From a virus: 62,480 nt of DNA. Positions 53,739 to 62,049 of the stretch are shown one piece after another (within the stretch, counting starts at the first letter, position 1; the number at the start of each line of letters is the position of its first letter). Under the pieces are notes generated by a model that saw only the letters and a list, made by a program, of their open reading frames with translations, searched no databases and was not told the origin of the DNA. The stretch covers positions 1 through 62,480 of IMG/VR virus record IMGVR_UViG_3300047276_000715, one strand, 5' to 3'. The translations under genes were made by a program, and so were the position numbers.

Positions 53739-54739
53739 ACGCATTTAAGTTGCTAGAAAAAATGCCGCTTTCTCAAATAGTGAAAAGATGCGAAACAAGT
53801 GATGCTTACGCAGAAAGAGTAGCCTCACAACAAGATTTATACAAGTCGCCACCTGGATACATGGAATGGTTGACACAGGTAAAAATGTGCCTGTGTGCAA
53901 GCGGAAGTCTGTCTGCAATGGATTGCTATAAAAATGGCGATCTCATTGGAATTAAGATTGCAGAGCTTGCAAGGGATCTGTTCCTTAACAACGCTCCAGC
54001 GCGTTTTCTTGCAAAAGAAATGTGCGAAGCATTTATGCAGACACCATTTCCAATCCTGAATGCAGACGTGCTTGAGGTTTTGCCTTACATGCATATTATG
54101 CTTCCAAGAAATTGTGTTTTTGACCATCATGGCGACGAAGTGCTATCACTTCTCGTTAAGGCTGGTGTTCTTTATCCAGAAGCAACACTAGAAGAAATAG
54201 AGGCAGCAAGGAAGATAACGAGCAAGTATTTCCCTGGTGCAATTGAAACACCAATTGAAATCATGGGAAGCAGAGGTATAGAGGTTGCGACGATGACGGC
54301 AAGCGGTGGAAACTGCTGGCAAGAATTCATAGACGAAAAAGCAAAAAGCTGGCACAACGAAAACATAAAATATAAAGAGAAATCTGGATACGACCAAAAC
54401 CAAACTGAATTGATCATGCGAATTGCGGTCAACTCGCTTTTGGTGCATTTATACGAGCCCGAACTTATTGAAACAGATAAAAACTGTTTCTATCGCGGAG
54501 GGGGTTTTGGAGGATCAAAAGAAAAATCAGCTCTTGGCGTAACATGGATAGGGAAAGGCTTTAGGTATCTAAGAGAAAACGACTCAGGCAGGAAAAAAAC
54601 TGAAGAAACAAAGTCTTCTGTTAGGGCTCATTGGAGAAGAGGGCACTGGCACTCATACCTCGTAAATAAAGGAAGAACTGATAGAGTTGTGAAATGGGTG
54701 AAACCTGTTTATGTAAGAGGCAATTCGGCGACGCAATAG
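53735..54739 (+). CDS. AcrVA2-like protein
   Basis: 334 residues. The C-terminal 70 residues carry GVTWIGKGFRYL, then SVRAHWRRGHWHSYL and RTDRVVKWVKPVYVRG, which match the C-terminal part of the AcrVA2-like family as I remember it. This family is widespread in phages and plasmids; AcrVA2 itself blocks Cas12a production by binding its nascent chain and mRNA. Around residues 105-150 it has FPILNADVLEVLPYMHIMLP and HHGDEVLSLLVKAGVLYPEA, also family-like. Whether this protein targets Cas12a or another host gene is unknown. It is coupled to a small gene upstream. Confidence 0.6.
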   Translation: MNAFKLLEKMPLSQIVKRCETSDAYAERVASQQDLYKSPPGYMEWLTQVKMCLCASGSLSAMDCYKNGDLIGIKIAELARDLFLNNAPARFLAKEMCEAFMQTPFPILNADVLEVLPYMHIMLPRNCVFDHHGDEVLSLLVKAGVLYPEATLEEIEAARKITSKYFPGAIETPIEIMGSRGIEVATMTASGGNCWQEFIDEKAKSWHNENIKYKEKSGYDQNQTELIMRIAVNSLLVHLYEPELIETDKNCFYRGGGFGGSKEKSALGVTWIGKGFRYLRENDSGRKKTEETKSSVRAHWRRGHWHSYLVNKGRTDRVVKWVKPVYVRGNSATQ

Positions 54740-54846
54740 ATTGCAAGTAAGTAGCAGTGGTGCCGGCCACGCAGGAATGAAAGATTTCTTAATCTTGCGG
54801 ATCTCGTGGGATCGAGTATGATCGGTTGGCACCACACTCAGGAATC

Positions 54847-55020
54847 ATGGCCAGGCTTTCGATTTCGCTTCCAGACGAGCTGCTATCTGAGCTTGAGACA
54901 AAACAATCAAAGTATCAGTCGTTTTCCGGTTTTTGCTGTTCACTTCTTGAAAAGGGTTTGAAGATCCACCAGGCGGAGCAACAGTTGCTGGAGGATCTTG
55001 GCTCACAAACCACTAAATAA
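54847..55020 (+). CDS. Ribbon-helix-helix regulator, 57 aa
   Basis: From ATG 54847, with AGGA 4-5 bases upstream. MARLSISLPDELLSELETKQ is the CopG/Arc ribbon plus helix; SFSGFCCSLLEKGLKIHQAE is the second helix. It could repress the replication operon it heads. Binding sites are not identified. Confidence 0.75.
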   Translation: MARLSISLPDELLSELETKQSKYQSFSGFCCSLLEKGLKIHQAEQQLLEDLGSQTTK

Positions 55021-55031
55021 TCGGAGGCGAA

Positions 55032-56003
55032 ATGGCTGAGTTCAAGAGTCAGTATCCATTCGTCGCATTTCCTTCTTGGATACTTAAAAAGCAAATTGAA
55101 ACACCTGACTGGCTTTCTTCAAAGGAAATTGTCGTCTTACTTTCACTGCAAAGCTTTGCGGATGGAATGAAAGAAGATCAGGGCGTCTATCCGAGCATTG
55201 AGCGACTGTGCGCAATGACAGGAATTTGCAAGCGAACAATCATCGAGGTAATGAAAACCCTTCAGGAAAAAGGACTAATTACAAAGTCATCTCGGTACAA
55301 GGATGGCGAAAGAAAGACCAATCTCTACACACTGAAAATATGGAATTACAGCTCTCCTTTTGAAAATAACCTCGAAAACCAGGGGCTCGAAGGGGGTCCA
55401 GAGCAAGGTGCAGGATCTGCACTTAGGGGGGAGCCTAGGTGCAAAAATCGCGACCCTAAGTGCAAAAATCGACCGTTCTTAGGTGCAGGAGATGCACCTA
55501 AACAAGAACCATTGAACAAGAACCAAGAAGAAGAACCAGAAGGCGCCAGGTCGGCCATCCGGCCCACCCTGCCTCCCTTGGGTTGTAAAAATAAAAATAA
55601 GAAATTAGATCCAAAAATTTTGCCTGAGCTTCCAGTGTATGCAGAGCCGTATCGCGGCTACCTTCAAGACTGGTGGACCTGCAGGTATCTTGTCCATAAG
55701 CAACGAGCAACACAAGTGCTAACAAAGCAAACTGTGTCTGCTCTTGAACTTGCCAGACAGCTTGATGTGCTTAAAGAATTTTGCGAGCACGCCTCAACAA
55801 AGTCTTGGGTTTCTCTTGGATTTGCTGGTTACACTGATTACATACAAAAACTTGCTAAAGATAAAAAGTTTGTACCTGGAGGACAGAACAGTTATTTTCA
55901 ACCACGCCCTCCTGTAAACATGGAAACTCATCCTTCGTATCGCCCGCTTGCAATTGATGAAGTTAGTGAATGCGGAGGCGAAGATGGAGGCTTCTCGTTC
56001 TGA
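55032..56003 (+). CDS. Replication initiator / replisome organiser with HTH
   Basis: 323 residues. The N-terminal 90 residues are an HTH_36-type winged helix: WLSSKEIVVLLSLQSFADG, YPSIERLCAMTGICKRTII, then KTLQEKGLITKSSRYKDGER. Residues about 125-185 are low complexity and polar, and the DNA for this part holds a cluster of repeats (55405-55502) like the origins inside lambda O and other initiator genes. The C-terminal part (residues about 200-275, WWTCRYLVHKQRATQVLTKQ) would load DnaB, whose gene lies 93 bases downstream. GGAGG is present before the start. Confidence 0.78.
   Translation: MAEFKSQYPFVAFPSWILKKQIETPDWLSSKEIVVLLSLQSFADGMKEDQGVYPSIERLCAMTGICKRTIIEVMKTLQEKGLITKSSRYKDGERKTNLYTLKIWNYSSPFENNLENQGLEGGPEQGAGSALRGEPRCKNRDPKCKNRPFLGAGDAPKQEPLNKNQEEEPEGARSAIRPTLPPLGCKNKNKKLDPKILPELPVYAEPYRGYLQDWWTCRYLVHKQRATQVLTKQTVSALELARQLDVLKEFCEHASTKSWVSLGFAGYTDYIQKLAKDKKFVPGGQNSYFQPRPPVNMETHPSYRPLAIDEVSECGGEDGGFSF
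55405..55502. repeat. Iteron cluster, candidate replication origin
   Basis: Six copies of TAGGTGCA or TAAGTGCA in about 100 bases: the pair AGGTGCA / TGCACTTA at 55406-55424, CCTAGGTGCAAAAATCG at 55434, CCTAAGTGCAAAAATCG at 55455, and a perfect 9-bp inverted repeat TTAGGTGCA/TGCACCTAA with a 5-base loop at 55479-55501. Direct and inverted copies lie inside the initiator gene, where lambda-type phages keep their origin. Confidence 0.75.
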
Positions 56004-56163
56004 TCTTCTTGCAAAACACGTGCGTCGAATTTCCGAACTAAAAGAGGAAATCGACAACACAAGCCTAGACGACACACACCTACTTGCACTTTTAGATGAA
56101 CTCCATCTCGTCCTCTCCCTCAAGCCAGAAGAAATTTGCAAACTCAATCAAGCTATGGGATGA
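55984..56163 (+). CDS. Small helical protein, 59 aa
   Basis: From ATG 55984, overlapping the initiator end. EASRSDLLAKHVRRISELKE, then DDTHLLALLDELHLVLSLKP: two helices. Overlaps the helicase start by 68 bases. Could be a helicase-loader accessory; no evidence beyond position. Confidence 0.5.
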   Translation: MEASRSDLLAKHVRRISELKEEIDNTSLDDTHLLALLDELHLVLSLKPEEICKLNQAMG

Positions 56164-57517
56164 AAGCGTTTTTGAGAGAATTTATCTTGGATGGTGCCTT
56201 GCACGCCTTGACAGCAAGTTACTGCAGGAAGTTCTTGCGTTAGTTGACGAAAGCTGGTTCTTTGATGAAAATAGAAAAACCGTATACACAAGTATTGTTC
56301 ATTGCGCTCTCGAAGCAGGTGTTGAAAACGGCCTGAGGATCAAAAAAGAAAGAGTTGCTTCTATTGCGCAGGTAATGTCTGGAGAGCAATCTCCGTGGGC
56401 GGAGCGCTGCATCGAAAATTGTCTTGCAATTGAAAGAGAGACAATTCTTTCGTTTGAGGCACTTGAATCTTCTTGTATTTCTCAGTGGCGTATCGTAAAA
56501 GCAAAGCCAGCGGTCCAGGCGTTATTGCTAGAAGCAGATGCGCTGCTTACTGCAAAAGGGAATCTGGAAGAGCTTCCTGAAAAAGTTGAGGCAGTTTTGC
56601 AGGATGCTGCGGAAACCTGGAGTAACTCAATTCATCAAGTAGCCAAAAAGGGCGAGGTAACAGAATCAATCTTTGTTGATGAACTTCTGACACCAGTTGA
56701 TGAATCAATTCCCCTTGTCGCCCCTTCTTCTATTGAAGCTTTTGATTCGCAAATGCTTGGTGGTGTTGCGATTAACGCAAATACCATTTGCGGAAAGCTA
56801 GTTACAATTGCAGCCAGGCCCGGTGTTGGCAAAACAGCAACTGCTGTTTCAATTGTAAAGGGAATTTCGAGTCATGGATACAAGTCTGTGTTTTACACGC
56901 TGGAAGTTCCCAAAAGGCAGATGCTGCAAAGATTGCTTTGCATTCACGATTTCAACTATCAACTTGAAACGCAAGGCAAGCTTATCAACTGCATAAGAAT
57001 CAAGCAATTTGCAAATAGAAGTTTCTCCGGTGATCAGCTTGAAAGAATTGAAAGTTTTCGTGGGCATATCTCTAAAAACATACAAATATATGATTCGATG
57101 AGAACTATTGATCAAATTGCAGGACACCTGACAATGCTGAAAAAACGTGATCCATCGCTTGCAGTCGCCTGCATTGACCACCTTGGCCTGGTGCGATCAA
57201 GAAAGCACAAAGATCCAGTTGACGCACTTGGCGACATAACAATGACGTTAAAGGATCTATCGGTTACGCTTTCGATGGACATAATGCTTATGTGTCAGCT
57301 AAATAGAGAAACAGAAAAAAGAACAAATAAAAGACCAGTCTTGAGTGATCTAAGAGGAAGTGGTCGCATTGAAGAAGACAGTGATTGCGTTTTTGGTCTT
57401 TACAGAGATATTGACACTGGTTCTCAAGAACTTGAAATTATTGCGTTGAAAAACCGCCATAGTGGGCTTGGTACGACAAAATGTAATTTCTACCTTCAAT
57501 ACGGCACTGTTCGCTAA
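56096..57517 (+). CDS. DnaB-like replicative helicase
   Basis: 473 residues. A short N-terminal domain is followed by a RecA-type core with Walker A ARPGVGKT (about 240-247), a CIDHLGL segment as Walker B, then MCQLNRETEKRTNKRPVLSD and LRGSGRIEEDSDCVFGLYRD, the family's late motifs. It unwinds DNA at the fork. As no phage polymerase or full primase is visible, it should recruit host replication enzymes. The first 30 residues may be extra: the start overlaps the small gene upstream. Confidence 0.9.
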   Translation: MNSISSSPSSQKKFANSIKLWDESVFERIYLGWCLARLDSKLLQEVLALVDESWFFDENRKTVYTSIVHCALEAGVENGLRIKKERVASIAQVMSGEQSPWAERCIENCLAIERETILSFEALESSCISQWRIVKAKPAVQALLLEADALLTAKGNLEELPEKVEAVLQDAAETWSNSIHQVAKKGEVTESIFVDELLTPVDESIPLVAPSSIEAFDSQMLGGVAINANTICGKLVTIAARPGVGKTATAVSIVKGISSHGYKSVFYTLEVPKRQMLQRLLCIHDFNYQLETQGKLINCIRIKQFANRSFSGDQLERIESFRGHISKNIQIYDSMRTIDQIAGHLTMLKKRDPSLAVACIDHLGLVRSRKHKDPVDALGDITMTLKDLSVTLSMDIMLMCQLNRETEKRTNKRPVLSDLRGSGRIEEDSDCVFGLYRDIDTGSQELEIIALKNRHSGLGTTKCNFYLQYGTVR

Positions 57518-58143
57518 TGCATCATTCCTCTCGTGGAAATCCTTGTCCAATTTGCTTTAGAGACAAAGACGATAAATGCAGGTGGAATGATCATGCAATA
57601 CTTTGCTTTTTCGGTAGCAGCTTTCATCCACCAGAGCACCTGCATCGCGGCGATACAATTATTGTAGGCGAAGAAAAATGGAAGCTTTCTCGCCTGGATG
57701 CTGGCTTTGCTGGCAATTCATATTTGTTCGTAAGGTCGAACGAACTTCATCTTCTTTCGCCGTTGCAGCGTCAAAGAAAAATCAAAGAAGCCGTTAGACA
57801 GCAGATTGACATACGTTCTGAATTTGCGGAAATACGAAATCTTGTTTTTATTTCGATGTCAACTCCATGCTTTGAATTGTTGACATACAGCGAGTTTATT
57901 AAATATAAAAACACTACACACAAGGCGATTGATAAGTGTGAGCACCTTCTTTCGATTATCTCAATCAACAAAAGCCGTATCGTGCTTAAAAAGTTTACCG
58001 TTGTAGCCTTGCAATACTGGAGAAGAAAACTTGTTTATCATCTCAAAGATTTTTTGTTGTTTGAAATTAACTCGTATGGTGGAGTTGCCCTTACGGCACT
58101 AGCAAGTCATAATCTGGTCATGGAAAGCTCGCGCAGGCAGTAA
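57517..58143 (+). CDS. Zinc-finger protein, primase-like N-terminus
   Basis: 208 residues, starting one base inside the helicase stop. NPCPICFRDKDDKCRWN followed by HAILCFF places four Cys as in zinc ribbons of phage primases and helicase-primases. The rest is helical and basic (RQRKIKEAVRQQIDIRSEFA, YWRRKLVYHLKDFLLFEIN) and lacks a primase catalytic core. It may recognise primer or origin DNA for the DnaB protein, or be the remnant of a primase. Confidence 0.62.
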   Translation: MHHSSRGNPCPICFRDKDDKCRWNDHAILCFFGSSFHPPEHLHRGDTIIVGEEKWKLSRLDAGFAGNSYLFVRSNELHLLSPLQRQRKIKEAVRQQIDIRSEFAEIRNLVFISMSTPCFELLTYSEFIKYKNTTHKAIDKCEHLLSIISINKSRIVLKKFTVVALQYWRRKLVYHLKDFLLFEINSYGGVALTALASHNLVMESSRRQ

Positions 58144-58352
58144 TGGAAGAGCAGGCGCCCCGTCCAAGAATTAGCCCAGCGCCAAACTGGACATCAATTT
58201 TTACATTGCGTGATGACCTGACTCCGCCTGGCTATGCGGAAACCGTTCTTCATATTCTTGACAATCCAAGGGTCAAGCCAAAAGACTTAAAAAAAGAAGA
58301 AGCTGCAAAAAAGAAAAAGAAAAGCAAGCTTGGAAGAAATCAAAAAGCCTAA
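58143..58352 (+). CDS. Small conserved protein, 69 aa
   Basis: PAPNWTSIFTLRDDLTPPGY then ETVLHILDNPRVKPKDLKKE and a Lys-rich end. The PxW.xIFxLRxDLxPPGYxE(T) pattern is one I recognise from other phages with DnaB-type modules; role unknown. Overlaps the previous stop by one base. Confidence 0.65.
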   Translation: MEEQAPRPRISPAPNWTSIFTLRDDLTPPGYAETVLHILDNPRVKPKDLKKEEAAKKKKKSKLGRNQKA

Positions 58353-58355
58353 GCG

Positions 58356-58652
58356 CTAAAATTCATTCCATGAATTACTTTCTTTTTTGTTTTCAAGCTC
58401 ATCAAGAGTGATAGCCTCGAAATTGATAGGTGCAACCGGAATTCTTCTTGTCAAATTTTTGTAATCTGAATTTTCTTCGGTTGCAATTCCATTTACCTGA
58501 CAGTATTTTTCATACCATTCCTGAATCATTCGCCTATCAACAAAACCCTGCATCAGTCCTGCAATAGCAGAAACGCTTTCTCCTTTTTCAAAAAGCAGGT
58601 TGACCGTTACGCGCAGAATGCGGTTAAGGCTGGTGGCTGCTCTGGTTGGCAT
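58356..58652 (-). CDS. Hypothetical minus-strand protein, 98 aa
   Basis: SLNRILRVTVNLLFEKGESV then SAIAGLMQGFVDRRMIQEWY: helical, with a possible helix-turn-helix. Convergent with the gene before it (3 bases apart) and divergent from the ERF gene. Could regulate the ERF promoter at 58669; unproven. Confidence 0.5.
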   Translation of the reverse strand: MPTRAATSLNRILRVTVNLLFEKGESVSAIAGLMQGFVDRRMIQEWYEKYCQVNGIATEENSDYKNLTRRIPVAPINFEAITLDELENKKESNSWNEF

Positions 58653-58668
58653 TTTGCAGGTAAGGGGG

Positions 58669-58697
58669 TTGACGGACCGTGCAAAGCCATGCTACCT
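58669..58697 (+). promoter_or_regulatory. Putative promoter for ERF gene
   Basis: TTGACG (58669-58674), 17 bases, CTACCT (58692-58697) or TACCTT one base on. It lies in the divergent gap between genes 58652 and 58731. Confidence 0.5.
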
Positions 58698-58730
58698 TGC
58701 AGGTTGTCCACTCGTCCCCGACCACAAAGC

Positions 58731-59561
58731 ATGTCTGTTTACACCAAGCTGATGACTGCACGCATCACGCTGCAGAGCATGGAGATCAAGAAGAGCGGTG
58801 AGAATAAATTTGCTAAATACTATTACTTTGAGCTTGGAGACTTTCTTCCTGCGGTACAAAAAATCTTCTACGACCTTGGCCTATGCGGCGTTGTTTCCTA
58901 TCACGAAGACAGGGCCATCCTTGCAATTTACGATTGCGAAAACCCGACCGAAGTAATTTCGTTTTACTCGCCAATGTCAAGCGCTTCACTGAAAGGCGCT
59001 CACGACATTCAAAATCTTGGCGCAGTGCAAACATATCTTCGTCGTTACCTGTGGGTTACGGCAATGGAAATCGTTGAACACGATGCCCTGGATGCCGTTC
59101 TCGGGAAAGACGGCGGATCTTCGCCCGCACGCGGTCAGAGCATCGCCCAGGGGCGCCAGGAAGCCACCTGGGGCGAGCGTCGGGAGCGTCGCCCTGTTGT
59201 GATTGCTCCAGCCGCCTCAGGGGCCGGCAGCCAGCCCGATCCCACGGTTGCTCCTGTGACCGAGCGATTGATGAACAAACTGACTGACCTTGGAATTACA
59301 AAGTATGGGATCAAAACTATTCTTGCAATTACGGAATCACAGGAGTTCGATCAAATTCCTGAAAACAAGGCAACAACACTGATGAAAGCCGTAACCGCTG
59401 TTCATGTAACGATGTTTAACCAAGGCAAAAACAGCAAGGGTGCTCAAGTTATTCCCGCGCCTGAAGTTGATAAATTGAGCGCGAAGAACTCAATCGGCGA
59501 ACTTGCCGATGCGGCTGAAGAGCTTTTTGGCGACGACGCTCCGATTGATGAAACTGCCTGA
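58731..59561 (+). CDS. ERF family single-strand annealing protein
   Basis: 276 residues from ATG 58731. The first 130 residues match ERF recombinases: LMTARITLQSMEIKKSGENK, YFELGDFLPAVQKIFYDLGL, and GAHDIQNLGAVQTYLRRYLW. A Pro/Ala/Arg-rich middle is followed by a second helical part and an acidic end (EELFGDDAPIDETA) like an SSB tip. ERF proteins coat and anneal single strands in phage recombination, here with the RecE-like nuclease 1.6 kb downstream and SSB. Confidence 0.85.
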   Translation: MSVYTKLMTARITLQSMEIKKSGENKFAKYYYFELGDFLPAVQKIFYDLGLCGVVSYHEDRAILAIYDCENPTEVISFYSPMSSASLKGAHDIQNLGAVQTYLRRYLWVTAMEIVEHDALDAVLGKDGGSSPARGQSIAQGRQEATWGERRERRPVVIAPAASGAGSQPDPTVAPVTERLMNKLTDLGITKYGIKTILAITESQEFDQIPENKATTLMKAVTAVHVTMFNQGKNSKGAQVIPAPEVDKLSAKNSIGELADAAEELFGDDAPIDETA

Positions 59562-59608
59562 TTCTACCTTGAATTCATCCTTTAATCTTTTCGCTCTTAG
59601 ACTCTTTT

Positions 59609-59926
59609 ATGCTTTACTCATTTAGTCGCTTCAAACTGAGAAGCTGTACTCTCAAAGAACTTCCTGTCATCTTGGCCGCTTGCTGCCAGATAGATGACAG
59701 CTCTCCCCACTTCGACAATTTGCGCCACTACTTAATCCCCGTCACTTCGGAGGAGCGCCTTGCCGAAATGATTAGCAATTTTGATTGTCAAATTGAGGAT
59801 GCTATTGTTTCTCTTAAAACTAAACGAGCTACGCTTCAGCGCAGTTCTGAAAGACGCTTTGACTATAAAATTGACTGCATAAAATCTCGCTTATTTAAGA
59901 AAGCCAATGAGCTAGAGGTGCCATGA
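59609..59926 (+). CDS. Hypothetical protein, 105 aa
   Basis: LKELPVILAACCQIDDSSPH, then SEERLAEMISNFDCQIEDAI and a basic coiled end. Unknown. Composition is AT-rich. About 48 bases from the ERF gene. Confidence 0.52.
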   Translation: MLYSFSRFKLRSCTLKELPVILAACCQIDDSSPHFDNLRHYLIPVTSEERLAEMISNFDCQIEDAIVSLKTKRATLQRSSERRFDYKIDCIKSRLFKKANELEVP

Positions 59927-59974
59927 ACTAGCAAATTTCGCACCCCTATTGAGCCCATCAACACACATCAACCA

Positions 59975-60391
59975 ATGTTTGCACTTATCAAGACCAACGG
60001 CGCCACTGAAATTGCTATTTACATTCCGGCAGAGGGAGCTGGCAAGTCGATCCCAAGTCTTGTTGGAATGTTTGAGAAGAATGCTGTTTTTCTGAACAGG
60101 GGCTGGAAAACTCTTGAAATTTCTAAGCCAAAAATCACAATTGAACTTGGCTCAAAAATAACAGAAGAAGCGTCTGATGCCGGAGAGGTTGCAATTGTCG
60201 TACCGGAAAGCAATTGCATTCTCGGCGATTCTTTTGAAATTGCAACTCCAGAAGTTTTTGTTTCAAACAAAAAAGTAGTCGACAGAAAAGATGAGGAGAT
60301 CAGCCGTCTTCGCAAGGAGCTTGATTTTGTCAAGCAACAGCTTCAAGACCTAAAAAACCAGATTACAGAGCAAGATGCTAACGAATATTGA
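59975..60391 (+). CDS. Hypothetical protein with coiled-coil end, 138 aa
   Basis: Beta-rich N-terminal 95 residues (GKSIPSLVGMFEKNAVFLNR, KITIELGSKITEEASDAGEV), then a coiled coil (SRLRKELDFVKQQLQDLKNQ). Probably a trimer or dimer. Unknown. Overlaps the next gene by 17 bases. Confidence 0.57.
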   Translation: MFALIKTNGATEIAIYIPAEGAGKSIPSLVGMFEKNAVFLNRGWKTLEISKPKITIELGSKITEEASDAGEVAIVVPESNCILGDSFEIATPEVFVSNKKVVDRKDEEISRLRKELDFVKQQLQDLKNQITEQDANEY

Positions 60392-60560
60392 ACAAAGCGT
60401 TCAGCTTATTGGTGGTCCCGCCTGCGGGATGAAGCTCCCATCGAGCTATAAAAATTCGCATCAAATTGAGGTTCCAATTGCTTCAAACAAGATGAAGTCT
60501 GCTGTCTATCTTCGCAGTAGCGAGAATCAGTTTATTTTTAATTTTTTCAGGACTACCTAA
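60375..60560 (+). CDS. Small protein, 61 aa
   Basis: VQLIGGPACGMKLPSSYKNS fits the widespread small phage family that begins with (V/K)LxGGPxDG/CGxxLxVP, whose role is unknown. The rest is beta-rich. Stop overlaps the next ATG by one base. Confidence 0.6.
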   Translation: MLTNIEQSVQLIGGPACGMKLPSSYKNSHQIEVPIASNKMKSAVYLRSSENQFIFNFFRTT

Positions 60561-60889
60561 TGGCTTTACTTTTTGAAAAAACAGGACACCTTTCTGAGCA
60601 CTGGCATCTTCGCACTATCTTGGTTGATCCTGGTGGAAACAAGTTTGAGGCTGAGTTGGTTCCGACTACCCCGCACGCAATTGAACTTTGTTTCAATGAC
60701 TCCTTGCCTGGGTATAAGTTTTTTTGCCAAAACAAGTTATTTGTAGTTGCATCACATCGAATTACGATACCAGCCGGAGGGCTGCCGTATGCAACAATTC
60801 AATGTGTAGAGCTAATCTCCTGCGCTCAAAACAAATTGAAATTCGCCATTTCTTCCGCTGATAAACAACTGGAGGCCTGTGATGTCTGA
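60560..60889 (+). CDS. Hypothetical protein, 109 aa
   Basis: HWHLRTILVDPGGNKFEAEL then CFNDSLPGYKFFCQNKLFVV. Beta-rich, with several Cys. Unknown. Overlaps the next gene by 8 bases. Confidence 0.55.
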   Translation: MALLFEKTGHLSEHWHLRTILVDPGGNKFEAELVPTTPHAIELCFNDSLPGYKFFCQNKLFVVASHRITIPAGGLPYATIQCVELISCAQNKLKFAISSADKQLEACDV

Positions 60890-61061
60890 TTTATTTGTTT
60901 TTGGATTTCTTTCTGGCACTTTTCTTGTCGGCTCAATCCAGCTCTTAGTTCAGGCCTGTCAATCACGCAGAAAAAAGTATCTCATTCGCAAGGTGATTTT
61001 TGATGAACTCACTCGCCAGCTCAGACCCGGTGGGCTTCTTCATCGCGAAACTCGGCGCTGA
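60882..61061 (+). CDS. Single-pass membrane protein, 59 aa
   Basis: From ATG 60882, with GGAGG at 60871-60875. MSDLFVFGFLSGTFLVGSIQ and LLVQ form one membrane helix; the rest is basic (SRRKKYLIRKVIFDELTRQL), cytoplasmic by the positive-inside rule. Unknown role. Confidence 0.6.
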   Translation: MSDLFVFGFLSGTFLVGSIQLLVQACQSRRKKYLIRKVIFDELTRQLRPGGLLHRETRR

Positions 61062-61099
61062 GGGGGCGTGATGCTTTATACGCGATAGCCAATTAACTC

Positions 61100-61128
61100 T
61101 TTACAAGCAACCGAAAACGCACTAAGCT
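61100..61128 (+). promoter_or_regulatory. Putative promoter for RecE-like gene
   Basis: TTTACA (61100-61105), 17 bases, TAAGCT (61123-61128). Confidence 0.5.
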
Positions 61129-61170
61129 GAGCACTGCTCATCATCCATCACACAAACAGGAGCACTTGCC

Positions 61171-62049
61171 TTGACCGTTCAACTTACCTATCACCCAGGT
61201 CTCAGCAACGAGGATTACCACGCGATTGACGCGGTTTCCCCAAGCAAGCTGAAAGTTCTCAAAAGGAGCCCGCTTCATTATTTTGATAAGTATCTGGCGT
61301 CAGATCGTGAAAAACAAAAGCCAACCGATGCGATGAAAAAAGGCACCGCGTTGCACACGGCGGTACTGGAGCCTGAGCTGTGGGACAGCACCATCGCAGT
61401 GAAACCCGAGGATGCCCCCAACAGGCCGACCGAGAAGCAGTTGGTGCAACCGGCGAAGACCGGCACGAAGGCCCACGACGCCTGGCTTGACGCCTGCTCT
61501 CGCCGCGACTGGTGGGCAGAGTTCGACAAGAAAAGCGCCGGCAAGCTGCTGATCTCTCCTGGCGACGCCGATGAAGTTCGGCGAATGGCCGATTCCGTCA
61601 GGCGCCACCCCGCAGCCTCGTTCCTGCTTGAGATGCCCGGCAGGCGCGAGGCCTCCTACACCTGGACCGATCCGGCCACGGGCTTGCAATGCAAGACGCG
61701 ACCTGACTACCACACCGAGGATCGCCGAATTGTTGTTGATCTGAAAACAACCATCGACGCAAAGAGAAACGAGTTTTCAAGATCAATCGTAAACTACGAT
61801 TATCACGTTCAGTCTGCGTGGAATATTGACGCAATTGGTGCTGAGCAATTTATTACAATTGCAGTAGAATCTTCTCGTCCGTATTGCGTTGCTGTTTACC
61901 CGGCATCCGATGCGCTTATTGCTGCCGGTCGTCGTCGTTACGAAGAGGCGATGGAAACTCTTGCAGAGTGCATTTCGTCTGGTATCTGGCCTGGCTATGG
62001 AGATGAAATCCAAGAGGCAATTGATTTGCCGGAGTGGTGTCTTGACTGA
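61171..62049 (+). CDS. RecE-like PD-(D/E)XK exonuclease
   Basis: 292 residues from TTG 61171; no ATG lies in the right place, and AGGAG is just upstream. YHPGLSNEDYHAIDAVSPSK at the start, KKGTALHTAVLEPE, then the nuclease site TRPDYHTEDRRIVVDLKTT (about 175-195) with Asp...Asp-x-Lys, and YDYHVQSAWNIDAIG. This is the exodeoxyribonuclease VIII-like family, which resects DNA ends to give 3' tails for the ERF protein. The two make a Red-like recombination pair. Confidence 0.85.
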   Translation: MTVQLTYHPGLSNEDYHAIDAVSPSKLKVLKRSPLHYFDKYLASDREKQKPTDAMKKGTALHTAVLEPELWDSTIAVKPEDAPNRPTEKQLVQPAKTGTKAHDAWLDACSRRDWWAEFDKKSAGKLLISPGDADEVRRMADSVRRHPAASFLLEMPGRREASYTWTDPATGLQCKTRPDYHTEDRRIVVDLKTTIDAKRNEFSRSIVNYDYHVQSAWNIDAIGAEQFITIAVESSRPYCVAVYPASDALIAAGRRRYEEAMETLAECISSGIWPGYGDEIQEAIDLPEWCLD

